DNA of 64,000 nt from Verrucomicrobiales bacterium (GCA_029213265.1 JARGNG010000003.1:127131-191130); one strand, 5' to 3'. Shown: positions 43,412 through 53,759, counted from the stretch's first letter. Numbers and translations are program-made. The notes: generated from the sequence alone by a model not told the origin.

Positions 43412-45592
43412 ATGAATTTTCGACGCCTGCCCTTCCCTGCTCTCCTGCTTCTCCCCGTGTTCTCCCTCTGGGGACAGGATGCCGCCGCTCCGGTCGAAAC
43501 GATCAGACCCGTCGTCTTCTCTGCCATGGGATGCGGTCCCTATACTCCGCTCGCCGAAGAAGCGATGGCTCGCTTCCTCGAACTGGAAGGCGAATCCTCT
43601 CGCAGCTCTTTCATCGTCCACTGCGGCGACATCGTGACCGGCAAAATCAAAACCTGGCCCGAATCTCAATACGCGCGCGTCGCCGGCATTCTCAAGGATG
43701 GCCTTCGCATCCCTACCTTCATCGTCCCGGGAGACAACGAATGGAACGACCAGATCAATACAAAGACGAGTTGGGAGAACTGGACAAAACACTTTTTGAA
43801 ACTGAACGAGAACTGGCCGATGCCAGCGGGTGCGAGCGAGTTCCTGCGTCAGGAAAAGCGGCCGGAAAACTTCGCCTTCACCCTTGACCGGGTTCTCTTC
43901 ATCGGGATCAACAAAGTCGGCGGTCTCGTCCACGATCCGGCGGAATGGGAAACCCGGTTGCGGGACAACGCCGACTGGTTGCGGAAGCAATTTACTGAGC
44001 ATGACGACACGACCCACTCCGCCGTAATTTTTGCCCAGGCACAGGCAGGTGCCCCGGGCAAAGGTTTTGCCAAGGACCTCGAAGAAATCGGAACCGCCTA
44101 CGGAAAACCCATTCTCTATCTCCATGCGGACGGACACAAGTGGATCGTCGAACCGGGAAAATGGGGCGCCCATGTCATGCGAGTGCAAATGGACCTGACC
44201 AACGAGGAATTCCCTCCCCTCCAGGTCACCGTGACCGGGGACCCGAAAGAGCCCTTCCAATTCCATCGTCGACTCAATGATCCGGACTGGAAGTATGAAC
44301 CCGCCGAGTGCCTTTGGTCGATGCGGGCAGGCGGTGACGGAAATGACAAAATCCGGGGCATCGCGACCGACCATGACAACACCATTTTCGTGACCGGTGA
44401 AATCACGGACAACACCGAGTTCGGCGGACACATCCTCCCTTCTGCGGGCAAGCTCGATTTCGTAGTCGCCAAACTCGATCCCAAGGGCCATGTCCTCTGG
44501 GCGACCTCGGCAGGAGGCGCGGAGATTGATCGCGGCTATGGCGTATCGCCCGCCGGAGACGGAGGATGTTTTGTCACCGGGCACTTTCAAAGCGAGACGA
44601 TTCAATTCGGAGAAACCGTGCTGAAAAACTTGGGCGACTATGATGGCTTCGTAGCGCGACTCGATGGAAAAGGAAACTTCCTCTGGGCAAAACGATTCGG
44701 CGGAATCGCTTACGACTACGGCCACGGGATCGCGACCGCACCCGATGGCACCGCAGTCGTGGCCGGGACGATCACGAATCAGGCGGACTTCGGCTCTCAA
44801 GCCATCGGCGTCGGGAAAGGGAGGTCGGCTGTCATCGCAAAACTGACCCCGACCGGCGAAGTCACATGGGTAGAAACCGCGAGTGGAACCAGCACGAGCG
44901 GCCATAACCTGGCGGTCGGACCGGACGGCGCGATCTACCTGGGAGGATTTGTCCGCGGTCAGGTCACCTGGTCGGACACGGTTTCCACCGACAACCAGGT
45001 GCAGGACATCTCCATTGCGAAATACAATGCCGCCGGTGTTTTCCAATGGGTATCGACAACCGGCGGCGAATCGAACGGACTCGCCACCTCAGTCGCCGTC
45101 GACTCGAAAAGCGGCAACCTCTGCATCGCCGGCATGTTCCAGGGAACCGCGGTTTTCGGAACGCAAACATTCACGTCTCAGGGCGGCCACGATTTCTACG
45201 CCGCAGTCCTTTCTCCCGAAGGGAAGTTTCTCGCCGCCCACCAGGGAGGAGGCGCCGGAACGGACTACGGTCTCGGAGCAACCAGCCTTCCGGGCGGAGG
45301 GTTCGCCATCACCGGAGAGCTTACAGAAAAAGGAACCTTCCACGGCACGACCCATGAGTGCGTCGGCGAACGGGACCTCTTCGTCGCCACTCTCACCGGA
45401 GAGGGTTCCGTCAATTCTTTCACCCTGGCGGGAGGACCCGATCACGACCTCAGCTACGGGATTGCCGCGACCGACGATGACACCGTGGTCGTCACAGGAG
45501 CCTTCCGCAAGGAAACGAAATTCGGAGCCTTGCCACTTTTGTCCCAAAAGGGGAATGATATTTTCGTCGCGAAACTGCCTCTCGCGAAATAG
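43412..45592 (+). CDS. Secreted metallophosphoesterase-like domain fused to SBBP-type beta-propeller
   Basis: The 726-residue protein has a signal peptide (to about 22). Residues 30-285 resemble a calcineurin-like phosphoesterase: HCGDIV (70-75), PGDNEWND (106-113) and a late HADGHKW block supplying histidines. From about 300 to the end there are repeats of the form FVVAKLDPKGHVLWATSAGG, FVARLDGKGNFLWAKRFGG and DLFVATLTGEG, which fit SBBP/beta-propeller repeats. The first metal-site D-x-H is not obvious near the N terminus, so catalysis is uncertain. It may act on extracellular phosphoesters, given the phosphodiesterases nearby. Confidence 0.75.
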   Translation: MNFRRLPFPALLLLPVFSLWGQDAAAPVETIRPVVFSAMGCGPYTPLAEEAMARFLELEGESSRSSFIVHCGDIVTGKIKTWPESQYARVAGILKDGLRIPTFIVPGDNEWNDQINTKTSWENWTKHFLKLNENWPMPAGASEFLRQEKRPENFAFTLDRVLFIGINKVGGLVHDPAEWETRLRDNADWLRKQFTEHDDTTHSAVIFAQAQAGAPGKGFAKDLEEIGTAYGKPILYLHADGHKWIVEPGKWGAHVMRVQMDLTNEEFPPLQVTVTGDPKEPFQFHRRLNDPDWKYEPAECLWSMRAGGDGNDKIRGIATDHDNTIFVTGEITDNTEFGGHILPSAGKLDFVVAKLDPKGHVLWATSAGGAEIDRGYGVSPAGDGGCFVTGHFQSETIQFGETVLKNLGDYDGFVARLDGKGNFLWAKRFGGIAYDYGHGIATAPDGTAVVAGTITNQADFGSQAIGVGKGRSAVIAKLTPTGEVTWVETASGTSTSGHNLAVGPDGAIYLGGFVRGQVTWSDTVSTDNQVQDISIAKYNAAGVFQWVSTTGGESNGLATSVAVDSKSGNLCIAGMFQGTAVFGTQTFTSQGGHDFYAAVLSPEGKFLAAHQGGGAGTDYGLGATSLPGGGFAITGELTEKGTFHGTTHECVGERDLFVATLTGEGSVNSFTLAGGPDHDLSYGIAATDDDTVVVTGAFRKETKFGALPLLSQKGNDIFVAKLPLAK

Positions 45593-45728
45593 GCCGATTT
45601 CCCGTCTACTCTCCAATTCCCTCCATGAGAGAACACCAACGAATTTGCCGACTCCCTGCCGAAGTCCCTTCCCCGGCACGAGCGCCCACGCCCTGAACGA
45701 ACTCTGCTTGAAATCGCTTTCACGTGAC

Positions 45729-45751
45729 CAGGCGCCCCGTTGGTTCGCCTG
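45729..45751. terminator. Possible stem-loop between convergent genes
   Basis: CAGGCG (45729-45734) and CGCCTG (45746-45751) can pair around an 11-base loop in the 196-base gap between the convergent propeller and symporter genes. There is no T-tract, so assignment as a terminator is weak. Confidence 0.25.
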
Positions 45752-45788
45752 AACTGCGATCGGGCGAGAAACAAACCAGGTCTTCGAT

Positions 45789-47909
45789 TCAGTAAAGTCG
45801 TTCCACCTTGAGTGGTCGGTCCTGCCGTCGGCCGGTCACAATCGTCTCATACGTTTCCGGGCCCATTTCGACCACATCCTCACGGCTCTCGCTTTCACCA
45901 CCCACAATCACATGCATGGACTGCAAGCCGCCCAGCCACCAGCGCGTGTCGGTGATGTAGACAGGGTCTCCCACTTTCGCTCGAAGTCGCTCCATCACCG
46001 TTGAGGATAAAAGGACTACAGGGAGGCGGGCCTCGCCTTTGATCGGGGCTTCCACGTCTGCCTTCACCGGCATCGCCAGAGTTTCCGCCGCATCATTTTC
46101 GCTTCCCTCCGATCCCTTGTAGTGACGGATCGCATCCTTGACCGTTCCCCAGACCAACCCGGCCTGTTTCTCTTTTGGTTCCGGTTTGGTGAACAGAGTA
46201 ACAACGACACCGATCAACGCACTAACACTAAGACCAAACAAGGCGCGCATGAATTTGTATTGTTTCGCTCCGGCAAAAAGCCCGTCCCCGTTCTCTCTGA
46301 AATTCTCATCCATCGGCACACCGTGGGCAATCGGACGAATGATCTCGGGAATAAAGATCGATACCCCGATGGCAAACAATCCCCCGACGATGGTTGCGAG
46401 GGCCGCTTTCGCCGTGAACCGCCGCCAGAAAACCGAAAGCATCAGGGCTACAACGAGAGGAGGCGTGACGGCAGCGGTCATCGCTCCATGGGCGGCATAG
46501 ATCGTTTTGAACTGCATAAATACCGGCACCAGGGCAATGCCGAAGAGGGTCACCCCGATGGAGGTGATTCGCGCGGTGCGCAGGAGTTGCTTTTCCGTCG
46601 CTTCCGGCTTCACGAGTGGTTTGTAGACATCGTTCACGACAATGGCCGATACGGCGGTGATCAGTGTGTCGACCGTGGACATGAGAGCGGCCGTCAGCGC
46701 CGCGAGAATGAGCCCGAAGACGCCGGGATGGGAAAGAAATTCCGACGTAATGTAGAAGGCCTTTTTGGGATCCATCTCGGGAAGGATTCCGGCGTGGACA
46801 AAGGATTGGCCAATCCAGCCACCCGACGCCACCACGATTGCCGCGATGGGCATCAGAATCAGGGGCATCGCAATCGCTGCTTTCCGGGCTTCGCGGGTCG
46901 ACTTCGTCGCCATGTAGCGCATCAGAATGCCCTGATTGAGAAAGTAGAAAAAGGCAGAGTTCGCCATGGCATCCTGCCAGAAGATCCCCACCGACGGGAA
47001 GGTTGGATTCTCGTTGAAATTGTTGAATGCGAGTCGGTGCCCTCTCGGCAAATGACCCAGGAATTCCTCCACACCACCAATGTAGTGAATTCCCAAAATC
47101 AGGAGAACAATTCCCGTCAGGAGAAGCATTACGCCCTGGAACAGATCCGTCATGATCACGGACGTCTGCCCGCCAAAAGTCACGTAGATCGCTGAGATTC
47201 CGGCAATCAAAATGGCCGATCCCATCACGTTCCAACCGAGGAGGTGATGAAAGACAGTTCCCATCGTATAGAGATTCACTCCGACATAGCTGATCAGATA
47301 GACCAACACGCCCACGGTCGCGGCGAGGCGGACTTTGCGATTGAAGCGTCTTTCAAAATACTCCGGCACGGTGCTGATCCGGGAAAAATAAAGAATCGGC
47401 AGCCACCCGAAAAGCAGGAGCGGCATCAGCGCCCAGTCATTGAGGTAACTCTGGCTGGAGGCAAAGCCGTAGTTGTAGGCCGCCTGGGAATATTTCACGA
47501 AACTGTACGATCCGACCAGAGTCGCGACGAGACTGAAAGCGATCATCCACCACGAGAATCGCTGTCCGCCGAAGAAGTAATCCTTCGTCCCCTTCTGCCT
47601 GCGTCCAAACCAGGTGCCGATCAGCAGAATCATGATGATGTAAACCGCCATGATTCCGAAGTCGATGGGTTTGCCGATCGTCTTTTCAGCCCTTTCCTCC
47701 CCCGTGTAGGGAATCGCCTCCAATTCGCTCATCGGCGCATACTGCAGGTATCCCTGAAGCACCATGAAGAACATCATTCCGCCGAGCATCACCAGTAGAT
47801 TGCGAAATCCTCTTCCGGAAAGCCCAATGTATCCCTGACGGCCGGCGAAGTACAATCCTGCCACAAACACCAACCCGCCGATGGAATACTGATAAATAAA
47901 GGGATCCAT
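45789..47909 (-). CDS. Sodium:solute symporter family (SSS) transporter
   Basis: The 706-residue protein has about 14-15 transmembrane segments. Typical SSS features include TKDYFFGGQRFSWWMIAFSLVAT, GSYSFVKYSQAAYNYG and the region GFALSVDTLITAVSAI-like segment LMSTVDTLITAVSAIVVNDVY near the Na+ site. It should import a sugar, sialic acid or similar solute with sodium. A C-terminal soluble stretch (about 590-706) is longer than in many SSS proteins and has no recognised domain. It is divergent from the phosphodiesterase gene. Confidence 0.9.
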   Translation of the reverse strand: MDPFIYQYSIGGLVFVAGLYFAGRQGYIGLSGRGFRNLLVMLGGMMFFMVLQGYLQYAPMSELEAIPYTGEERAEKTIGKPIDFGIMAVYIIMILLIGTWFGRRQKGTKDYFFGGQRFSWWMIAFSLVATLVGSYSFVKYSQAAYNYGFASSQSYLNDWALMPLLLFGWLPILYFSRISTVPEYFERRFNRKVRLAATVGVLVYLISYVGVNLYTMGTVFHHLLGWNVMGSAILIAGISAIYVTFGGQTSVIMTDLFQGVMLLLTGIVLLILGIHYIGGVEEFLGHLPRGHRLAFNNFNENPTFPSVGIFWQDAMANSAFFYFLNQGILMRYMATKSTREARKAAIAMPLILMPIAAIVVASGGWIGQSFVHAGILPEMDPKKAFYITSEFLSHPGVFGLILAALTAALMSTVDTLITAVSAIVVNDVYKPLVKPEATEKQLLRTARITSIGVTLFGIALVPVFMQFKTIYAAHGAMTAAVTPPLVVALMLSVFWRRFTAKAALATIVGGLFAIGVSIFIPEIIRPIAHGVPMDENFRENGDGLFAGAKQYKFMRALFGLSVSALIGVVVTLFTKPEPKEKQAGLVWGTVKDAIRHYKGSEGSENDAAETLAMPVKADVEAPIKGEARLPVVLLSSTVMERLRAKVGDPVYITDTRWWLGGLQSMHVIVGGESESREDVVEMGPETYETIVTGRRQDRPLKVERLY

Positions 47910-48005
47910 AACCGGTCCACTCTGATCGGTTGGGCTGGCGAGTTAAAGAGTAAACTTCACCTGTCCAGGGTGGGAGAATGTTTGCCCGGCAGCCCCGGAT
48001 CTGAA

Positions 48006-49034
48006 ATGATCCCGGCAACTCTCCCTCTGATGATTTTACGCTTCCTCTTTCCCATCGCGCTTTCTCTTGCTTCTTTCTGCGCGAAAGCAGAATCACCCCT
48101 CGTCATCGCCCACCGGGGCGCGAGCGGCTACGTCCCTGAACACACCCTCGAAGCCAAGGCGATGGCTCACGCGATGGGTGTGGATTTTCTCGAGCAGGAT
48201 ATCGTTCTTTCCAAAGATGATGTTCCCGTGGTTTTGCATGATACCCAAATCGATACCGTGACCGATGTGGCATCGCAGTTTCCGGATCGCAAGCGCGAGG
48301 ATGGGCGCTACTACGCACTCGACTTCACTCTGGCGGAATTGAAGCAACTTCGGGTCACTGAGCGCTTCGATTCCAAAACCGGGAAGCCGGTCTACCCAAC
48401 TCGATTTCCGGGCGGCAAAGGCCGATTCGAGATCGTGTCGCTGGAGGAGGAACTGGAATTCATCGAGGCACTCAATCAGAGCACCGGTCGAAATGTTGGA
48501 ATTTACCCCGAGATCAAGAAACCGAAGTGGCACCGTGACCAGGGCCATGACATCAGCCCACTCGTCCTGTCGATTCTGGAAAAATTTGGCTATCGAAGCA
48601 AAGAGGATGCGTGCTTCCTGCAATGTTTCGAAATCGCCGAAGTGAAACGAATTCGCGAAGACCTGGGATGGAACGGGCGCCTTGTGATGCTTCTGTCAGG
48701 CGGAGGCAAGGGCAAGGACGGCACTGACTTCCCTCATCTCAGGACCAGGGCGGGCTTGCAGGAGATCTCGGCCATCGTAGACGGAATCGGACCGTCGATC
48801 GGGAGTGTTATCTCCGGGAAGTCACCCGGGGATCGACAAATCACCGACCTCGTAAAACACGCCCACGCCGTGAACCTGGTCGTGCATCCCTACACTTTGC
48901 GGGCCGACGATCTGCAGAAGACCGTGAACTCGGCAGACGATCTCATGGATCTACTTTTTCGTGAGGCCGGCGTGGATGGATTGTTCACCGATTTCCCTGA
49001 TGTCACGGTGGAGTGGATCGACGAACAGGAGTAA
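48006..49034 (+). CDS. Glycerophosphodiester phosphodiesterase, secreted (GlpQ-like)
   Basis: The 342-residue protein from ATG 48006 has a signal peptide ending ASFCAKA. The GDPD signature is present: IAHRGASGYVPEHTLEA (catalytic His, Glu), then FLEQDIVLSKDDVPVVLHD with the second His. A GDPD insertion resembles periplasmic GlpQ rather than UgpQ. It should hydrolyse glycerophosphodiesters to glycerol-3-phosphate in the periplasm. ATG 48030 is an alternative start. The next gene is another GDPD-containing protein 22 bases downstream. Confidence 0.9.
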   Translation: MIPATLPLMILRFLFPIALSLASFCAKAESPLVIAHRGASGYVPEHTLEAKAMAHAMGVDFLEQDIVLSKDDVPVVLHDTQIDTVTDVASQFPDRKREDGRYYALDFTLAELKQLRVTERFDSKTGKPVYPTRFPGGKGRFEIVSLEEELEFIEALNQSTGRNVGIYPEIKKPKWHRDQGHDISPLVLSILEKFGYRSKEDACFLQCFEIAEVKRIREDLGWNGRLVMLLSGGGKGKDGTDFPHLRTRAGLQEISAIVDGIGPSIGSVISGKSPGDRQITDLVKHAHAVNLVVHPYTLRADDLQKTVNSADDLMDLLFREAGVDGLFTDFPDVTVEWIDEQE

Positions 49035-49055
49035 GGTAGCATCAAAAGGACCATC

Positions 49056-51326
49056 ATGAACGCTCACACGAGACTATCGAAAGCAGCCTGCATCTTGTCG
49101 ATTTGTGCGGCGGTTTCGATGCCTGCCGCTGCTGCGGAAAAAGAACCGGATGTCGCAGCGGCCGCAAGCCGGGTATCATGGATCGTTGCCCATCGCGGTG
49201 CCAGCCTCGAACGACCGGAGTGCACCCTGGCCGCGATTCGTCGCTCCATCGAAGTGGGCGCAACGGCGGTGGAAATTGATGTCCGGACGAGTCGCGATGG
49301 CGAGCTCTTTCTCCTTCACGATGCCACGCTGGATCGCACGACCAATGGAAGCGGGGAAGCGAGTTCCCTATTGCTGGCGGACCTGCAGAAACTGGACGCA
49401 GGTTCCTGGTATGATGCAATCTACGAGGGCGAAAGAATCCCCTCCCTGAAAGAAGCCGCGGCGGCATGCAAAGGAAAGGTCGACCTGCTGTTGGATCTCA
49501 AAGAACAGGGAGAAGAGTATGATCGGAAAGTAGTGGGGGTCATTCGCGAACATGGCGATCCTTCACAAACCATTGTCGGGGTGCGCAGCGTCGCCCAGAC
49601 CCAACGATTCAGAGAATGGCTGCCTGAAGCGAAACAACTCGCCCTGATTCCCGAAGTTGGCGACATTGAGGCCTTTGCGAAAGCGGGAGCCGATGCCATT
49701 CGTCTGTGGCCGAAGTGGCTGGAGGACGGCGATCAACCGGCCGGGCGGGTCAGGGCCACCGGCAAACTGCTTCATTTGAATGGAACGACTGGCAGTCTCG
49801 ATGAAACCCTAACCCTGTTGCGTCACCGACCTGACTCCCTTTTGTCCGATGACCCCGGGCGACTCAGGGCGAGCCTGGAACTGGCTCAAAGGATCAAGCT
49901 TCCAGCATCTTCCAAACTGGAATGGACCCAAACCAATCTCCACGAAAAGAGCTTCCTGAATCGCGAGTACGAAATGATGGAAATTCCGGAAGAGCTGATA
50001 GGTTTGCCGCGAATCGCCTTTGATGGCGGAAGCGGCGGGAATGTGATTCTGGAATTCCTGCAACCAACGGTCATTTTTGCGGCCTTTGAATACAACGATA
50101 GCGGTGGGTGGAGTTTTTCCAATGGAGCCTCACCGAAGGAACAGGGATGGCAAAAGTGGGGTGACCGGACCTATCGAGGTTCCAGCAATCCAGGCACCGA
50201 TGGCAAAGCGAAATATGCCGGGCTCTGGTATCGGGAATTCAAAGAGGGGCAGGCTCTGTCAGGCTTGCCGGGATGGTGGGTATGCCTGGGAATTAGCGGA
50301 CTGGAAACCGCGCGGAAAATGGACGGTTTTCAAGAAGGTCTGACTTCTGATACGCCGCCGGTCGTTCACCGGTTTTCTCATGTGGAGGCCGCCGGAAAAA
50401 CCCGACCACTCCATACGGCCGATTTTGATTCGGCTGATTCCATTGCGCAATGGCAGGAAAGAAAACGAAAGCAATTCGTGGAGGAAATGCTCTTTCCCTA
50501 TGCCGGTACCATTGCCGTTTCGTCCGGTGATCAGGAGGAGAAAGCAGACTACTCGCAACAGGAGTTCCAAGTCGATTTGAATGGGGAGCGTCTTTTCCGC
50601 TTTTTCCGATTAGCCCCCCTTGAGAACGAAGAGCCGGCAGGAAAAGAGAAACAAGCGGCCATCGTTTGCTTTATGGGCCACGGAAAGGTGAGCCAAATCT
50701 TGAACGAGGAGGAAAGCTATCAGCACGCTTGCGCCGCGCACTTTGCCCGCGAAGGATACATCGTCTACGCCATGGAAAACATTGGAATGGAACCGGGGGC
50801 GGACACTCATCATGATCTGAACCGGGCGCTACGACTCGAAGGGCGTGGATGGTACAGCCTGCTGTTTGCGCATCAGCGAATTTTGCTCGATCGGGTTTTT
50901 TCCGATCCTGACGTAGACGTAAACAGAGTCGGCGTGGCTGGCGTCTCTACGGGTGGTTTGCTTGCCCTGAGTGCGGCGGTGATGGAGCCGCGTATCTCCG
51001 CAGCCAGTGTGCAGGGGATTTTTGGAAGCATGCGAGTCAGTTTCATTCAAGATCGCGACCGGCATTGTTCCTGTGGTGCCATTCCCGGATTGTTGCCGGA
51101 GTTTGATTTGCCGGAACTCGCCCTCCTCGTCACCCCACGCGCCCTCCATGTTTCCAATGGAGCCGACGATGGATTTTCCCCTGCCGAAGCTGAGCGGTGC
51201 TTGAACCTCATTGAACCAATCTACCGCAAGGCAGGTGGCAAAAAGCCCTTCTTTACCGTGCCGGAAGGCGGACATGCCTTCGCCCTGGAACCAGCTACGG
51301 AGTTTTTCAGGCAGCACTTGAAATAG
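49056..51326 (+). CDS. Fusion of glycerophosphodiester phosphodiesterase and alpha/beta hydrolase
   Basis: The 756-residue protein has a signal peptide (to about 27). Residues 42-285 form a GDPD domain: AHRGASLERPECTL (His46, Glu53), EIDV (Glu73, Asp75) and LLHD (His88). Residues about 290-480 have no clear family. Residues about 480-756 are an alpha/beta hydrolase with GVSTGG (Ser631), GADDGF (Asp704/705) and EGGHAF (His740), a complete-looking Ser-Asp-His set. Two hydrolases in one chain suggest stepwise breakdown of an acylated phosphodiester such as a phospholipid. It is likely cotranscribed with the GDPD gene upstream. Confidence 0.85.
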   Translation: MNAHTRLSKAACILSICAAVSMPAAAAEKEPDVAAAASRVSWIVAHRGASLERPECTLAAIRRSIEVGATAVEIDVRTSRDGELFLLHDATLDRTTNGSGEASSLLLADLQKLDAGSWYDAIYEGERIPSLKEAAAACKGKVDLLLDLKEQGEEYDRKVVGVIREHGDPSQTIVGVRSVAQTQRFREWLPEAKQLALIPEVGDIEAFAKAGADAIRLWPKWLEDGDQPAGRVRATGKLLHLNGTTGSLDETLTLLRHRPDSLLSDDPGRLRASLELAQRIKLPASSKLEWTQTNLHEKSFLNREYEMMEIPEELIGLPRIAFDGGSGGNVILEFLQPTVIFAAFEYNDSGGWSFSNGASPKEQGWQKWGDRTYRGSSNPGTDGKAKYAGLWYREFKEGQALSGLPGWWVCLGISGLETARKMDGFQEGLTSDTPPVVHRFSHVEAAGKTRPLHTADFDSADSIAQWQERKRKQFVEEMLFPYAGTIAVSSGDQEEKADYSQQEFQVDLNGERLFRFFRLAPLENEEPAGKEKQAAIVCFMGHGKVSQILNEEESYQHACAAHFAREGYIVYAMENIGMEPGADTHHDLNRALRLEGRGWYSLLFAHQRILLDRVFSDPDVDVNRVGVAGVSTGGLLALSAAVMEPRISAASVQGIFGSMRVSFIQDRDRHCSCGAIPGLLPEFDLPELALLVTPRALHVSNGADDGFSPAEAERCLNLIEPIYRKAGGKKPFFTVPEGGHAFALEPATEFFRQHLK

Positions 51327-51447
51327 GTGTGGCAAGGGCCCCGCGGACAGAAAATCGCTTTCTACAAAATCTCGATCCGGGCGGCAGGAAGTGAGCGCAG
51401 TCGCATTGCCGCAATCCGGCCCTTGCCCCCAGTGAAAGACAACGCCG

Positions 51448-53655
51448 ATGATAGATGCCATGCGCCGCCCTGTCTTCGCCTCTTCGATTGTCTGGCTTTT
51501 CCTCGCTCTCTTTTGCTCCGCCTTTCCGCTCCACCCCGGTTCGGCTTTCGCAAAAGAATACGAATCGCTCGAGGACCTTCGGGCCGACCGCAAAAAACTC
51601 GCATTCCAAAAGCGACGGATCATCGCCAACAATGACGGCTGCGACTGCCTCTATTTCCCAAAAAGCATGGAAGCCACCTCCGACAATTTCCTAGCGCTGC
51701 GAACTGCGATTCTGGAGGGATCGCAGGTCGATACAATTTCCTACTGCACCATCAGTTCCGGGTTCAGTCACTTTACTCATCGGACCTCGGCGGGAACCAT
51801 TCTGACCCGCCAGAGCGGGGACTACGGCCTTCGCCCAGATACGCGCAACATCACCGCCGACCTGATCGAGCAGGGCACCGATCCCCTTCAGGCAGTCGTC
51901 GAATTTGCGAAGGAGAAAAAGATGGAGGCGTTTTGGTCGTTCCGAATGAATGACACTCACGATGTCGCGCACCGGCCCGAGAAACCCTATTTCCTGTTTC
52001 CGGAGTTCAAAGAGAAGCATCCCGAATGGCTCGTCGGCAACGGAAAGGACCGGACACCACACGGCCGCTGGAGTTCGGTCGACTACGCGGTGCCGGAAAT
52101 TCGCGATCTCGCGTTTCAGTTCGTGAAGGAGGTCTGCGGGAACTACGATGTCGATGGCGTGGAAATGGACTTTTTCCGTCACCTCACCTATTTCAAAAGC
52201 ACTGCCTTCGGCGGCAAAGCCAGCCCCGAAGAATGTGAAATGATGACGGGCCTCCTGAGACGCATCCGGACCGCTTCCGAAGTCGAGGGCATGAAACGCG
52301 GGCATCCCATCCTGATCGCGGTGCGGGTGCCGGACGACGCCGATTTCTGCCGCGACATGGGACTCGATGTGGAGCAGTGGATGAAGGAAAGGCTCATCGA
52401 TATGCTGATCACGACCGGCTACTTCCGACTTCACTCCTGGAGCCACAGCGTCGATTGGGCGCATCGCCACGGCGTCAGCATCTACCCGGCCCTGACCGAT
52501 CCCCGCGTCAAAGGCGAAGTCGGCCCCTTCCAACGTGCCTCGCAGGATGCCTATCGCGCCCGGGCCGCCCGGGCCTGGTCGGCAGGCGCAGACGGTGTCT
52601 ATTGCTTTAACCTTTACGATATCAACCGTGATTCCCCTCTCTGGAATCAGATCGGGGATCCCGAAGCCCTCGCCCACAGCAAAAAACTCTATTTCGTCAC
52701 CGACGTTGATGGCAATCCCGACTCGTGGCTCGCGGAAGGAAAAGGCTACCGCGAAATCCCCATCGTGACGCCCTCCGCCCCGGCCACGCTGGAGAAAGGA
52801 AGCCTCTTTTCGGTCACTCTCGAAACCGGGGAAGACACCGCCACCGCAACAGCCGCCGGTTTCACTGTCGATTCGCAACTGCACCTCGACACACCCGGCT
52901 TGCTCGCGAAACAGCTCGACGTTCGGGTGAACGACCTTCCCCTCCTGCCCGTCACCTCAGAACCTGAGACGGGCGACTGGAGCCATTTCACGGTTCCCGC
53001 CGAAGCGATTCGAAAGGGAGAAAATCGCATCGACATTCATGTCGGAACATTGCCACCCGCGTCTCAGGTCGAATGGACTCACACCTATGAGGGATCAGCC
53101 ATGCCGCCCAAACTCTGGCGGCAGGATGGAAGCGGGTCTCTTGTCGTCGAGCGCCTCGAGGAGGACGGCAGTCTCTTGATCGGAGACTGGAAAAAGATCG
53201 ATGGAGGCTACCGCCTCTACCGCCATTCCTGGGGCACCAACCCCGAGGTTCTGAGCGTTTTCGAAGCTCGGGCAAAAATCGTCAGCGGATTGAACTACCT
53301 CATTTTCACCAACGGCCTCGCCGGAGAGCGACTGCGGCTTTTCCCCAACAAAATCCTGCTCCACCATCACCCGGAAAAAAGCTGGGAGATGGATACGACC
53401 GACCAGTTTCACGACTACCGAATCGAGATCAAGGGCGCGGATGTGAAGGTCTATGTCGATGGCGAACTGCGAATCGACGCTCCGGGCGCGATGACGGTCA
53501 GTTCGAGCTATCCACGGAACGAGATCTGCTTTGGCGGAAGCAATCACGACGGCCCCGGGACTGCGAAGTGGCAACGGGTTCGCTTCCGTTCCGAACGCAA
53601 AGGCTTCGCCCTGCAGGACATCGCGCTCAGCGTGGACTACCAAAAAACCGACTGA
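51448..53655 (+). CDS. Secreted glycoside-hydrolase-like TIM barrel with concanavalin-like C-terminal domain
   Basis: The 735-residue protein has a signal peptide (VWLFLALFCSAF...AFAK). The N-terminal two-thirds (about 55-430) looks like a GHL10-type barrel, with DVDGVEMDFFRHLTYF carrying a likely catalytic acid, AFWSFRMNDTHD and WSAGADGVYCFNLYD. The C-terminal third (about 540-720) resembles a laminin-G/DUF1080-like concanavalin fold with DYRIEIKGADVKVYVDGELRID. The substrate glycan is unknown. It follows the phosphodiesterase genes on the same strand. Confidence 0.75.
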   Translation: MIDAMRRPVFASSIVWLFLALFCSAFPLHPGSAFAKEYESLEDLRADRKKLAFQKRRIIANNDGCDCLYFPKSMEATSDNFLALRTAILEGSQVDTISYCTISSGFSHFTHRTSAGTILTRQSGDYGLRPDTRNITADLIEQGTDPLQAVVEFAKEKKMEAFWSFRMNDTHDVAHRPEKPYFLFPEFKEKHPEWLVGNGKDRTPHGRWSSVDYAVPEIRDLAFQFVKEVCGNYDVDGVEMDFFRHLTYFKSTAFGGKASPEECEMMTGLLRRIRTASEVEGMKRGHPILIAVRVPDDADFCRDMGLDVEQWMKERLIDMLITTGYFRLHSWSHSVDWAHRHGVSIYPALTDPRVKGEVGPFQRASQDAYRARAARAWSAGADGVYCFNLYDINRDSPLWNQIGDPEALAHSKKLYFVTDVDGNPDSWLAEGKGYREIPIVTPSAPATLEKGSLFSVTLETGEDTATATAAGFTVDSQLHLDTPGLLAKQLDVRVNDLPLLPVTSEPETGDWSHFTVPAEAIRKGENRIDIHVGTLPPASQVEWTHTYEGSAMPPKLWRQDGSGSLVVERLEEDGSLLIGDWKKIDGGYRLYRHSWGTNPEVLSVFEARAKIVSGLNYLIFTNGLAGERLRLFPNKILLHHHPEKSWEMDTTDQFHDYRIEIKGADVKVYVDGELRIDAPGAMTVSSSYPRNEICFGGSNHDGPGTAKWQRVRFRSERKGFALQDIALSVDYQKTD

Positions 53656-53759
53656 GGTTGTCACGGAGTTTCCCGTCCACGTATCTCAGCGAATAAGGAC
53701 CTGCAAAATGTCGTGAAATCTGATGTGCATTCGTTAGCTCTTTCGGCTACAGTCGGCCT

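Noticed and set aside
43331..45046. 571-codon open frame on the minus strand
   Set aside because: Antisense to the phosphoesterase-propeller gene, which has a signal peptide and clear repeats. The frame has no recognisable domain and reflects codon bias.
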